64,000 nt of DNA from Chrysophaeum taylorii (taxonomy: Eukaryota > Sar > Pelagophyceae > Pelagomonadales > Pelagomonadaceae), in contig JAQMWT010000634.1 in NCBI GenBank assembly GCA_029834535.1, positions 1 to 64,000 of the forward strand. Direction: 5' to 3'. Both the position numbers and the translations under genes were made by a program. Shown here piece by piece: positions 21,185 through 31,328 of the stretch. The notes beneath the pieces are model-generated. The model saw only the letters and a program-made list of their open reading frames with translations, did no database searches and was not told the DNA's origin. Positions within the stretch are counted from its first letter, which is position 1. Each line of letters opens with the position of its first letter.

Positions 21185-24100
21185 TCAAGCATTGTCCACC
21201 TCATTGACCTCAACAGCCACGTCCTCTTTTCCTTCGTTGGCTGAGGCTTTGTCAAGCTTGTCTTGAGAGTACTTTTCCACGTCAGCATGCACAAGCTTGT
21301 CCGATTCCGCTTCGAGTTCCTTGTTGTGCTCCTTAATGCTCATCACCTTGTAGTAACCCCAGACGAACGTGATAACCCAGAACGCAAACCACGTAATGAC
21401 CTCGAGGCGACTCGGTGACGGCCGATACCAGAAGAGTGTCATCAACCTACGAGGAGTAGTTAATACGCGCGACTGTACGATTACTTACAAGAAGAAGAAC
21501 CAGTTGTCGGTGTCGCAGCACGACTCGATGTCGTAAACTTCATGGTTGACCCAGGCAATCGACTGACCCTTATCGTCGCACGAGTTCATGCGACTGGTAC
21601 GGAGTTGTCGGCGATACGAGTGCCAGCCGTCGTCGTCGTCCTCTTCGCACTCTTCCTCGACGAGCGACTCCCCCGCAATCGCCTCAAGGTCGTCGTAGTA
21701 TTCGGCGTCGTCGTCCACCGAAGAACCGTCAGAGCACGGCTCCATACCCGAAACATAAGAGTCGCCATCGAGCAGACCTCCAACGTCCGAGCAGCTGATC
21801 GTGAGACAGGAATAGGTAGACTCGATAGCGCTCTTGACGGCCGCGTAGCCATCGGGCACTGTGGAAGCGAAGTCAGAAAGGGAGGCGGGAATTATCATGT
21901 TGCGCGTCAAGACGTCGGCGGCATCGGTGTCGCACGCGTAGATACGAGGCACCAAGGCCATCGCAAACGCGTTAAATTCGGCGAGAGCCTTGCCGTCCGA
22001 GCTGAGCGTCTCGTTGTTGCCGTTGGGGTCCGAACGCCAGGCGTAGCGCAGGGTGCCTTGCACGAGCGGCACGGTCATCTGCGCGACGATGCGCTCGACG
22101 TACTCGCGGCCCTCGTTGCAGCGTGTCGCGTCACGCATCGCCTGGAGACCGGCGCGGTAGAGGCGCAGGAGCTTGGCATTGGCGTTCGAATTTGCACCGT
22201 CGTCGCTCGTGCGCCAGCTTGGGAGAGGTTCGTCGTCGACGCACGTCCCAAAGTTCGAGCACCGCTTGTCGGCAAGCGCGTACGTCAACACGCCAGACGC
22301 CTTGCCGTCAATGCCCGCGAGCGAACCCGCGTAAAAGGCCCAGCCCTCGTCCCATGCATGCGGCGCACCCGACGCGTCGTCAACGTTACCGTCGTTGCAC
22401 TTTTCCAGCGCCGAATAAAGCTCGTGGGTCGAATAGATCCACGTGTTTTGGTATTGTGCTCCCTTGTACGCGAGCTGGTACGCCATAACATCGGTTAGCG
22501 TGATGTCGCTCCAGAGGTCGGGGCGACCGTCAGTCTTGGCACTGCTCGTGTCCGAAAGACGGTCCCAGAGCGCGGCGCGAATGTAGTCGTCAGCGTAGAG
22601 CGCGTTGCCGTGGTACGCGTAGTACTCGTCGTAGGTGGCCTCCCCGCCGAGGTCCGTCGAGAAGCCGCGGACAGTGCGGTACGTCGGAGTTCCGGCCGCG
22701 TCAGTTGACTTGACCGAGTTACCGCCGTCGGCGTACGCCGACCACGCCACATCCCAATCGTAGGCTTTGAGTGCCCCTTCCATGGCGGCGACGTCTTCGT
22801 CGATCGCCGCGTGCTCGGTAACGTCGGATACGGGCACGTATGACGCGATAGCAGGCCGTGCCCCCTCTGCGATCGCTTCGAGGTTGTCGTAGTAGACGGC
22901 GTCGTCGTCGACCGTCGAGCCATCGTCGCACGGCTCCATGCCAGTAACATACGCGTCGCCGTCGAGGAGACCGCCGACGTCGGCGCAGACGATACCTAGA
23001 CACGAGTACGTGGACTCGATGGCGCTCTTGACGGCGGCAAAGCCGTCTGGCACGATGGAGGCATCATCTGCAAGAGAGGCGGGGATCATCATATTACGGG
23101 TCAAAACGTCGGCGGCATCCGTGTCGCACGCGTAGAGGCGGGGCACCAACGCCGTCGCGAACGCGTTGAATTCCGCAAAAGCCTTGCCGTCCGAGCCGAG
23201 CGTCTCGTTGTTGCCGTGTGGGTCCGAACGCCACGCGTAGCGCAGGGTGCCTTGGACGAGCGGCACGGTCATCTGCGCGACGATGCGTTCGACGTAGCTT
23301 TCGCCCTCGTCGCAGCGCGTCTCGTCGCGCATCGCCCTTTGACCCGCGCGGTAGAGTCGAAGGAGCTTGGCGTTGACGTTCGAGTTAGCACCATCATCGG
23401 TGTCGCGCCAGCTGGGGAGCGGGAGGTTGTCAACGCAAGTGCCGAAGTTGGAACATCGCTTGTCGGCAAGCGCGTACGACAACACGCCGCTGTCCTTACC
23501 ATCTTCGCCCGCGAGCGAACCGGCGTAGAAGGCCCAGCCCTCGTCCCACGCGTGCGGCGCGCCCGAATCGTCGTCGACGTTGCCGTCGTTGCACTTCTCG
23601 AGCGCCGAATAGAGCTCGTGGGTCGAGTAGATCCACGTGTTTTGATATTGCGCTCCCTTGTAGGCGAGCTGGTACGCCATAACATCGGTCAGCGAGATGT
23701 CACTCCAGAGGTCGGGGCGAGCGTCCGTCTTGGCGCTGCTCGAATCAGCGACACGGTCCCAGAGCGCGGCGCGAATGTAATCGTCCGCGTAGAGCGCGTT
23801 GCCGTGGTACGCGTAGTACTCGTCGTAGGTGGCCTCCCCGCTGAGGTCAGTCGAGAAGCCACGGACGGTGCGGTACGTCGGAGTTCCAGCCGAGTCGTAA
23901 GACTTAACCGAGTTGCCGCCGTCGGCGTACGATGACCACGCCGTATCCCACTCAGCGGCATCGAGCGCCTCGTCCATCGCGGCGACGTCGAGGTCGATCG
24001 CCGCGTGAACGGTCACGTCGGATATCGGAACGTACGAAGCGATGGCAGTGTACCCCGACGTCGCGGCAGCGAAGTCGTCGTCGAGCGACAGGAAGACCGT

Positions 24101-24888
24101 CTCGCACTTGCGCTGGCAGCTCCACGTCCCGAAAAACTCCCCTTTCTGATATTCGTACGAGGCGTGAGCGGCGAGGCCCGCCGCGATGAGCGCCAAAAAT
24201 GCCGCGCTCACTTTGAAAAAGGCGCTGAGGTCGAGAGACTTCGACCCGCGGAACATGATGGCGCCGCAAGCAACCCCGATCAAAACGCCGGCCAGCACAC
24301 TGCCAGGCAGCGCGGTGGGCTCGCAAGACGCGCCGATGCCGACGATGAACACGCACGTCTCGAAACCCTCGCGGATGACCGACGAGAACGAAAGGAAAAA
24401 AAAGCCGTAACGCTGGGTCGCCGAGTTCTGGATCATCGCCTCCAAATTCTTCTCCCACTTGGTCTGCCACGTCCCCTTCTGCTTCATGCCGGGGGCCAAG
24501 TGCGTCACCCTGAGCGACGGCTTACGACGCGATGCCTCAAGACTCACAAGAAGTAGGCGATGCAGATGGCAGCGACCCCGAGCATCGTACCCTCGACAAG
24601 ACTCTCCGTCGACCCGCCCAGCTTTTCTGTTTGCGTGTAGTATATCGACAAGATGATTGCCGCCATGCAAAACGAGATGCCCGTGCCCAGCGCCGCGCCC
24701 ATCCACACATCTCGGATGAGCTGCTTTTCGCCGCGCCGCTGGAGGTACTGGATGAGGACGGCGACGAGAACCGCCGCCTCCAGAGTCTCGCGGAACACCT
24801 GCCACAGTCTCTCGTGACGAGCGCGGACACTACGTACGATAATCACGATCGGTATGCAGATAATGTCGTAAAACGTCAAACCCGACAT
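21185..24888 (-). CDS. FTR1-type iron permease fused to two FEA1-like domains
   Basis: Three exons (complement of 24548-24888, 21489-24509, 21185-21446) encode 1207 residues. Introns of 38 nt (24510-24547, GTGAGT..CTCAG) and 42 nt (21447-21488, GTAAGT..TCGTAG) each remove an in-frame stop. The start is the ATG at 24888. The N-terminal permease has the paired iron-binding motifs of FTR1/EfeU, R-E-T-L-E-A (residues 33-38) and R-E-G-F-E (160-164), in membrane helices. The large loop before the last helix holds two tandem repeats of about 390 residues (about 267-661 and 662-1060). Their signatures, H-A-W-D-E-G-W-A-F-Y-A-G-S, Y-A-L-A-D-K-R-C-S-N-F-G-T-C and Q-G-T-L-R-Y-A-W, I recognise as FEA1-like, the algal low-iron-induced periplasmic family related to phytotransferrin. 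Exon 3 supplies the last helix and an acidic cytosolic tail. Likely role: capture and import of ferric iron at the plasma membrane. Confidence 0.85.
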
Positions 24889-25505
24889 GCTTTTGTTGTT
24901 GCCTCTAGCTCTCGTCGAAGAAGAGGCGACCTTCAACAATCCGCCGACTCGAGTCTCTCGATCCTCTTAGAGAGGAAGCTTCTTGGCGTGAGTCAGCGGT
25001 TTTAGGAGCTGGTCAAGGACAATTGAATATGACATTTGTGCACGCGCAATCCAGATGTTTTAAGCGCGTGCGCCTCAGCACGTGCGCAATTATTTATTGG
25101 GAAAATTTAAATACTTTGCTATTGGTTCAAGAACAGAAAGCGCACGTGCACCTCTTGACCTTGAATGAAATCACAAAGCGGGTTTGAGGATAAATCCGAT
25201 TTCAGTTCGCGCTAAACTAAACGCCACCCCCCCATCGGACCTGGCCGGACAGGCGGCGGCCGACAGAGTCGTCGTCGGAAGGGGTGTGTTTTGGGCGGCC
25301 CGTGAAGATTCGAATGGGGCCCGGCGGACGCGGTGATATCGTATTTTCCGTCCGGGGCGGCGATTTTGCGACTTCGGGAGGTTTATCGTAGACACAACTC
25401 CTCCATACCATCCGATTATTTCGAAGCGGATTCGCGTTCGCGAGACAGCCAACAAGCCCTCCCGATCACCCTCGAGAAGAGGTATCGGCAGATGTGTATT
25501 AAAGT
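24889..25505. other. Upstream region of the iron permease gene; no gene
   Basis: Holds an AT-rich stretch near 25090-25130 and no credible coding sequence. The promoter of the permease gene should lie here, but I cannot identify a specific iron-responsive element. Confidence 0.4.
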
Positions 25506-25509
25506 CGTG

Positions 25510-26690
25510 ATATGCTCATGTTTCCGCCTCGTCGAGGCGCTCGCGCAAGCTCACTTTGCGGGATAGAGCGATGCGTGTGGTCTTCCCGGCGGAGTTTCTG
25601 GGTCTGCTTGGCGGCGGCCTCGATGGCGGTGTTGTCCATTTCGGCGCCACCACCTCGGTTTTCGCTGGCGTATCAAGTGCCCGGTCTAAAAGTCCCATTC
25701 TTGGCGGTGCCGGATTTAGCGATGGTCGTCCTGCTGTAGGACTCGGACATGAGGTCCTCCATGCCCATGCCAATGATGTACCGTTCAAAGTTCGGCGCTT
25801 GAGCTCAATCATTCACATTACGTAACCGGGAAAACTGCTCGAGGGCGGAAGTTGAGGGCGCGTCGACGGTCGAGGTCTTCTTCGTCTCGTTGCGCGAGCG
25901 CGGCCTCGTCGACGAGGGGTTCGACGTGCGTTTCCATCGCTAGCCTTGGCGGAGCCGGCGATCTGCCGCTCGAGCATCTCTTCGACGGTCTTGGCGCGTC
26001 TGGCCCGGGGTGGTCGATGGTGGCTTTCCGACGCGCGTCGGCCTCCCCCGCGTGTTCCGTGCGGCCGAGACGAGCTGCCTCGATGACGGCCAGCCCGATG
26101 TCCGCGCCGATATCGTCGAGACATCCCGATCGGTTCTTCGCCCGTCGTGTCGCCGGTGTCGGAGACACTCTTCTGACGCTTCGCGGAATAAGTATCGGCG
26201 CTGAAAACGCTGTCGAGCTGACACGAGCCGACGCCGGACGCGCTTTCGAGATGCATGTTGGAAAAGATCCCGGCGTAGTAATTGAGGGAGCTGAACTCGC
26301 TGTCTACCCAATTCGTGACGCGGCGCGAGCTCTCGTGTCTTGTTGAAAGAAAGGAGGTCGCCGTCGCCGACGTAGCGCATTGCCTGGCCTTCCTCAAAGG
26401 CGTGGATGCATCCCTGGACCCAGGCTTCGAGTACCTGGAGGAGCATGGTCTTGGTTTCCGGATTCTCGTCCACGTCAACTCGAACACACTCCGCTGTCGC
26501 CACGATCTGTGCGTTGTTCCAGCGTGTCTCTCGATGGTTTAATTCGCAGCAATGATTCCCGTCCGTTCGAGAACAACACACGAGAGGAAGCATCGGATAT
26601 GATTCCGCTCTTCTTCCAAGTCATCATCAGACCGTTAACCTGTGATTGATTCAACACGCCCTCGAAACCCTTTTCCTTCTTGACTATCGC
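25510..26690 (-). pseudogene. Decayed unknown gene
   Basis: Minus-strand coding character is clear in short blocks that hop between frames. They include K-S-A-I-V-K-K-E-K-G-F-E-G-V-L-N-Q-S near 26660, M-L-L-Q-V-L-E-A-W-V-Q-G-C-I near 26420, L-N-Y-Y-A-G-I-F-S-N-M-H near 26265, I-G-L-A-V-I-E-A-A-R-L-G near 26090, V-E-E-M-L-E-R-Q-I-A-G near 25980, and R-Y-I-I-G-M-G-M-E-D-L-M near 25775. The alternation between the same two frames argues for repeated single-base indels (decay, or assembly error in a GC-rich stretch) rather than introns. A stop also falls after F-R-P-G-T near 25675. I do not recognise the family. The truncated retroelement fragment lies directly upstream (higher coordinates) of it. 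Confidence 0.4.
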
Positions 26691-26694
26691 ACTC

Positions 26695-27995
26695 TTGAGT
26701 TCTTCGGTGTCTACGGCAGGGGAAAAGGCGGTGCGTCGTCATCCTGGTGCGCAGCAGGGTCACTTGGAGGTGCATCCTCATCATCACGAGTAACGAGAGT
26801 ATCTTCGTAGGACGAAGATATATAGTTTAACGACATTCCGGTCAAGCAGTTGCTGGAAATAGACATCATGAAAGCTTGTGCCAGAGACAAGGTATCTGTG
26901 CTGCACGTGGTGGAAGCTTGATTAATGGTCATGAAATTGGATACATAGGATTTCTTAGTCACTGCAGCAGTATGTTGGAAGGTAGGGTCCAACATAAGGG
27001 ATTTAATATCGGCAACGAGGAGCGAAAGGTGCTTGTACAGAGTGCTGTACGTACCGGCAGGCAGAGCATTGCTGAGCATGTCACAGCAAAGGTCATGGCG
27101 TAGAGACAAGAGGAAAGATTCCTGTTGTTTGGTGTGGTTGTTAGCACGAATCAATCAACTCCGGTCGAGTGGGGTAGCGTAATTTCCCGTTGCGAGGGTC
27201 GAGTAAAATAATATTGGCATACCCTCGGACGGTGGGCAATGGAGCAAGCACGGAGTGGATTTTAGAGCCGAGTTTGCGGTCACTTCCACGAAGGTACCCT
27301 ATGTAGCGACTATGAGATAGGTGGTGATCTTCCAGAGCAAAATGAGAATCCTTGTAATCGAAAGAGTTGTCGGCGGCCTTTTAGGTAAGGCAGCCAGGCA
27401 TCACAAGAGAGCGTCTGGACAAGAGCTTTTGTATGGCGGTGCCATAGGTGGCAGCGGAGCCAACTTGGGGAAGGGCTTGGACTATCCACAAGTAACCTAT
27501 AAACGGCTCCAGATATATGGACCTGTCCCGGTCGCGGGTGGTGTCGGAAGCAGTGAACGTATACGTGCTTCCAAAAGCGTCGATGGAAGTCTGATATTTG
27601 GTGGTGGCGTTCTCTATGGTGAGGTTGCCGTCGGAATGGTGGCCACTAGTTAAGAAGTAGGCGTTGTGTGATGTTGATGAGGCTGTAAGTAATAACCTGT
27701 GTGACGGTTGGTTAGTTTCGAAAACGGTTATGTAATAGGACACAGAAGTGGGTGAGTTAGTGTGTAAGCTGGCAAACAAGTTATATAGAGGATTGTAAAA
27801 ACTTTGACGTGTGTAGGGCACGTTGCATTGGGTAGCGGCTCCATAGAGGAGCGTTTAAAGCACAACTGATGACACGTACACTCGGATTGAACAGAGTGAG
27901 TACGTTGCTCGTGAGCCTGTTGTGAGTGAAGGCGAAGCAGTAACATATTGAGGGATTCAAAGTCAGCCATAGTAAGCTGAGCAGCCAATCATCAA
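26695..27995 (-). mobile_element. Truncated retroelement fragment: C-terminal part of a C5-methyltransferase
   Basis: Read on the minus strand this stretch parallels 56730-58400 plus nearly word for word, for example L-R-H-D-L-C-C-D-M-L-S-N-A-L-P-A-G-T and L-T-G-M-S-L-N-Y. It spans the presumed target-recognition domain, motif IX (P-T-V-R-G-Y-A-N-I-I-L-L) and motif X (S-N-A-L-P-A-G) and the linker towards integrase, then stops. The 5' side begins abruptly at about 27995. The longest open piece (27381-27821) is more intact than its counterpart. Near 26985-27010 it carries the uninterrupted target site into which a TTAG-tailed retroposon is inserted in the other copy. No LTR is attached. Confidence 0.75.
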
Positions 27996-28235
27996 GGTGA
28001 TCGACGAGACTTGAGCACTTGACTTGACTGGGCTCGAAATAATAATAAGTCAAGCCGAGATAATAATAATAATAACTACAGTTTGCAAGTCGCAGGCTCC
28101 ACAGTAATATGGAATTGACATTATACAAATACTACAACTAGTACTAATTCGTCTACGCTGTGGTTCGTTTCCGAAGCATCGTCACGTCGATCACCTCTAC
28201 AACAACGGCGGTTTCGACCACCGACGGGCCGTGCG

Positions 28236-29435
28236 CTAGCAGAGGCCTTGATGGATGGCGAGGCGCTCGTATTGCGCCGCTTCGTGGAGGTTGAGGTAGA
28301 GGGATCGGCACGAGCGTGCATGGTCAGAGTTCCGCTTGGCGAGGGTGTGGGAGAGGCGGGAAGCGGCGGCATTGGGCATGGGGCCGAAGTCGAGGTAGAG
28401 TCGATGGTGCCAAAAGTAGGGGGAGCAGAGGGCGGCGCGCTCGAAAGCGCGGCAGGTCGGGGAAATGGCGACGACGTCGGGCGTCGGGAGGTAGTTGAGG
28501 AGTCTCGTGACTGTGGCCTCGTCGTTGAGGACCGCGTTGGCCACGCGGCGGGACCGCTCGATTTTGGCGAGGAGCGCGGGCTCGTCGGCGAGAAAGTCGG
28601 TCTTGTCGTCGTCGTCGAGGCTGATCCAGTTCTCCGTGACGGCGAGGGCCGTGTCGAGGTTGAGGACGGCGTGGATCCATCCCGCGGGGACATAAACGAG
28701 CTCGCCGGGTCGTTGGACGAATTCGATGTAGGGGAAGCGGCGCTTGATGTCGTCGCGTCGACGCCAGAAGAAGGTCGCCGCCGGTTCGTGGTCGCGGTAG
28801 TCTATCAGCGTGCCGGGCGGAAGCAAGAGCCAGAGTTTGCGGCCCTCGAACAAGTGGACCCAGGCGTGCGAGCAGAGCGGGTCGACGTGGGGACCGGTCC
28901 CAGACCTCGGGCCGCCGAGGAGAATCCAGCGCCAGGGAGGCCTCTGGTCGGGCGCGAGACGTAGAGCGCTTAGATAACACGCCGCCGAAGCGAAGCCCGG
29001 CCGGTCGTACTCGAGGCGCTCGAGCGGCGAGACGTCGTCCTTGAACTGCGAGTCGTAGAGCGAGAGCGGCGCGTCGTCCGCGGTCGTCCCGGCGTAGTCG
29101 AGGTAGTCGCGGACGCCGACCATCGCTCCGTGCTTGTCGGAGACGCGCATCATGACGTCCCCCAGGTCGTCGCGCAGCGTGTCGACGGACCACGCAGGCT
29201 GCGTGCCGTGGCGCTCGACGAGCATCGGCAATCGTCTCGTCTCGTAGAGCCGCGAAAACCGCCCCCTTGACGGCGTCACCGTCTCGACCCCGAAAGGGGG
29301 GACGCCGCCGCCGCAGTCGACGTAGCGCCTGTCTTCAGCGAATGACGCGACCAGGGACGGCCACCAGTCCGCGGCGAGGCCTTCGGCCGCCCAATCCGAC
29401 ATCTCGGGCCTTTCGGCCGCCTTGGCGTCATCCAT
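28236..29435 (-). CDS. JmjC-domain oxygenase (JMJD6-like) with F-box-like C-terminus
   Basis: Single exon, 399 residues, from the ATG at 29435. The JmjC fold of JMJD6-type Fe(II)/2-oxoglutarate hydroxylases or demethylases is clear: G-P-R-S-G-T-G-P-H-V-D-P (iron ligands His183 and Asp185), H-L-F-E-G-R-K-L-W-L-L-L-P (Lys200, the likely 2-oxoglutarate contact), and V-Y-V-P-A-G-W-I-H with distal ligand His255. Residues about 308-345 (L-L-N-Y-L-P-T-P-D-V-V-A-I-S, then F-E-R-A) resemble an F-box, normally at the N-terminus of such fusions, so here the order would be reversed. The gene is divergent from the twin-methyltransferase gene with almost no space between them. Substrate (histone, splicing factor or other) cannot be told. 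Confidence 0.8.
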   Translation of the reverse strand: MDDAKAAERPEMSDWAAEGLAADWWPSLVASFAEDRRYVDCGGGVPPFGVETVTPSRGRFSRLYETRRLPMLVERHGTQPAWSVDTLRDDLGDVMMRVSDKHGAMVGVRDYLDYAGTTADDAPLSLYDSQFKDDVSPLERLEYDRPGFASAACYLSALRLAPDQRPPWRWILLGGPRSGTGPHVDPLCSHAWVHLFEGRKLWLLLPPGTLIDYRDHEPAATFFWRRRDDIKRRFPYIEFVQRPGELVYVPAGWIHAVLNLDTALAVTENWISLDDDDKTDFLADEPALLAKIERSRRVANAVLNDEATVTRLLNYLPTPDVVAISPTCRAFERAALCSPYFWHHRLYLDFGPMPNAAASRLSHTLAKRNSDHARSCRSLYLNLHEAAQYERLAIHQGLC

Positions 29436-30741
29436 ATGCACTGGATCTCCTACGGCAGATCCTAACCTCTCGCACCGGTGGAAAGCACCGTGTACCTCCT
29501 GTGATCAAACCAAGCTGGAGTACGAGGAGCTCTGGGGGCCGCGAGAGATAAGGGTTGGTGGCCTTTCCGTGCAAGGGAGCGACGAGTGCGTCGAGTTCGG
29601 GGGTGAGGTGTGGCCCGGAGCCAAGGCCATCGCGAGATTGCTCGCCGAACGGCCCGATCTCGTGCGCGGGCGCCGCGTCGTCGAACTCGGGTGTGGCGCG
29701 GGCCTCGCCGGACTCACGGCGGCGAGCCTCGGCGCCGCCTCGGTGACCTTGACGGACCTCGAGCCCAACTTGGGTCTAGCGGCCGCGAACGCCCGCGCCA
29801 ACGGCCTCGTCGTTTCGTGCGAGCCGCTCGATTGGCGGCGCCACGAAGCGCGCCTCGAGTGCGACGTCGTCCTCGCCGCCGACGTAGTCTACAAACCCTC
29901 CCTCGTCGCTCCCCTGCTGTGCGCTCTCCGGGAGATCGCCTACGGCCTCCTCGTGCTCGCCAACGACGAGCGATCCGCGAATCAGAGGCGATTCGCGACG
30001 TGCCTCGAGTCGTGCGGCTTCCGCCTGCTCGAAGAGCACGCGACCGACGTCCTTCTCCAGCTCTACGGGCCGCCGCCGTCTTCTTCGAGTGGTCAAATGA
30101 CCGAGGTGCGGTTCGCCGACCTCGCCGTCCGCCAGGACGCCACCGAGGGCCTCGGAGGCTTAGTGTGGCCGGGCGCCGTCGCGCTCGCGAGGTACCTTCG
30201 CACCCTAGACCTTACAGGATCATCAGTCCTCGAGCTCGGCTGCGGCGCGGGTCTCGTCGGCTTGGCTATCGCCGATCGCGTCGCCTCCGTCGTGCTCTCG
30301 GACGAGCTCGTCGGTTTGGCCGCGACCAACGCGAGGACCTTCGACAACGCGACGGTGCGAGTCCTCGTCTGGGGTCTTCGCCGCGGCGAGGACGACCAGT
30401 CCTTCGACCTCGTCATCGGCGCCGAGCTCACGCCCTACCTCGACGCCCACGACGACCTCGCCGCCGAGATAGCACACCGCCTCCGACCAACCGGCCGCGC
30501 TTTTCTCACCGCCGCGCCCTTTCGGTCCGGCAAGAATGATTGCAAGACGACGACCTGCGCGACCCACAACTTCATCAACACGGCGGCGCGCCATCGCCTC
30601 GTCGTCGACCGCGTCCTCCAAGCCCCCATACTCGACGACAAGAATGGCGACGTCCAAGGTCTCGACCTCGCGCTCGACGACGGCTTCGACCATACCCTCA
30701 TCCTCGAACTACGCTTGGCATCATCATCATCATTACCCTAG
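29422..30741 (+). CDS. Tandem METTL21/FAM86-type (Methyltransf_16) methyltransferase; start unresolved
   Basis: The open frame holds two consecutive SAM-dependent methyltransferase domains of the protein-lysine type. The first is at about 29520-30080 (E-F-G-G-E-V-W-P-G-A, V-V-E-L-G-C-G-A-G-L-A-G-L, A-A-D-V-V-Y). The second is at about 30095-30735 (G-L-V-W-P-G-A-V-A-L-A, V-L-E-L-G-C-G-A-G-L-V-G-L, I-G-A-E-L-T-P-Y). W-P-G and E-L-G-C-G-x-G in both support an internal duplication. No ATG is in frame before the first domain; the only in-frame Met lies at the domain boundary (about 30097). Either a short 5' exon was missed (CCTAAC at 29471 and AG at 29485 could be a branch and acceptor) or only the second domain is made. 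Stop at 30741 is 21 bp before the CTF8 ATG. Confidence 0.75.
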   Translation: MASSICTGSPTADPNLSHRWKAPCTSCDQTKLEYEELWGPREIRVGGLSVQGSDECVEFGGEVWPGAKAIARLLAERPDLVRGRRVVELGCGAGLAGLTAASLGAASVTLTDLEPNLGLAAANARANGLVVSCEPLDWRRHEARLECDVVLAADVVYKPSLVAPLLCALREIAYGLLVLANDERSANQRRFATCLESCGFRLLEEHATDVLLQLYGPPPSSSSGQMTEVRFADLAVRQDATEGLGGLVWPGAVALARYLRTLDLTGSSVLELGCGAGLVGLAIADRVASVVLSDELVGLAATNARTFDNATVRVLVWGLRRGEDDQSFDLVIGAELTPYLDAHDDLAAEIAHRLRPTGRAFLTAAPFRSGKNDCKTTTCATHNFINTAARHRLVVDRVLQAPILDDKNGDVQGLDLALDDGFDHTLILELRLASSSSLP

Positions 30742-30762
30742 TTTTTGTTTTTAAATTCAAAA

Positions 30763-31308
30763 ATGGCTGCTGCCGCTCCTCCACCACCTCCTCGAGAAGA
30801 AGAAGAAGAAGAACGTGAAGAGTCGGAGAAGGAGCCGTCGGCGAAGAAACAGCGCGTGGAGCTGAGTAAAGAGCTCGTGCACATCCCGGTCGTCAACGAG
30901 GGCGGGCTCGAGAACGAGGTGATGCTTTTTGAGCTCCAGGGGAAACTGATGAGCGCTGACGGCAAGTTTGCTGGACATAAAGTCGGGGACCTGGAGACGC
31001 GCGAGGGCACGCCCTACCTCACCATCGGCATCCACCAACTCGAAGGCAAGTTTGTGGACCTCGAGAAGCCCGTGCTGATCCTAAAGCGCGAAGACGCCGC
31101 CGCGGAGACCAAGTTTGTGATCGAGGCCATCGTCAGGCGCAAGGTCTTGTTCAAGACGAGGCCGAAACTCCTCATCCGCAAGGAAGCGGCGACGGTGGCG
31201 GCCGCCGACCCTGCGCGAAAGCGCACGCCGCTCTTCTATGCCGAGGGCGAGGACCCCCCGGACGCGGAGACACGCGTCGCGGGGGTGCTTGGCATGACGC
31301 TCGGTTAG
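30763..31308 (+). CDS. CTF8: CTF8 subunit of the alternative clamp loader
   Basis: Single exon, 181 residues, ATG at 30763. After a Pro- and Glu-rich N-terminus (about 35 residues), the Ctf8 core is plain: V-M-L-F-E-L-Q-G-K-L, P-Y-L-T-I-G-I-H-Q-L-E-G-K and L-E-K-P-V-L-I-L-K-R. With Ctf18 and Dcc1, Ctf8 forms the RFC variant that loads or unloads PCNA and supports sister-chromatid cohesion in the nucleus. It sits in a same-strand run with intergenic gaps of only 21 and 20 bp, so 5' UTRs must be very short or overlap the upstream gene. Confidence 0.85.
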   Translation: MAAAAPPPPPREEEEEEREESEKEPSAKKQRVELSKELVHIPVVNEGGLENEVMLFELQGKLMSADGKFAGHKVGDLETREGTPYLTIGIHQLEGKFVDLEKPVLILKREDAAAETKFVIEAIVRRKVLFKTRPKLLIRKEAATVAAADPARKRTPLFYAEGEDPPDAETRVAGVLGMTLG

Positions 31309-31328
31309 TTAGTTACCCTTCCCCTAGA

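Noticed and set aside
25235-25270. CTGGCCGGACAGG resembling part of the short retroposon
   Set aside because: Only about a dozen bases match; no tail or duplication.
28121-28693. Minus frame of 190 codons at the 3' end of the JmjC gene
   Set aside because: Ser/Thr/Arg-rich shadow in another frame of the JmjC coding sequence.
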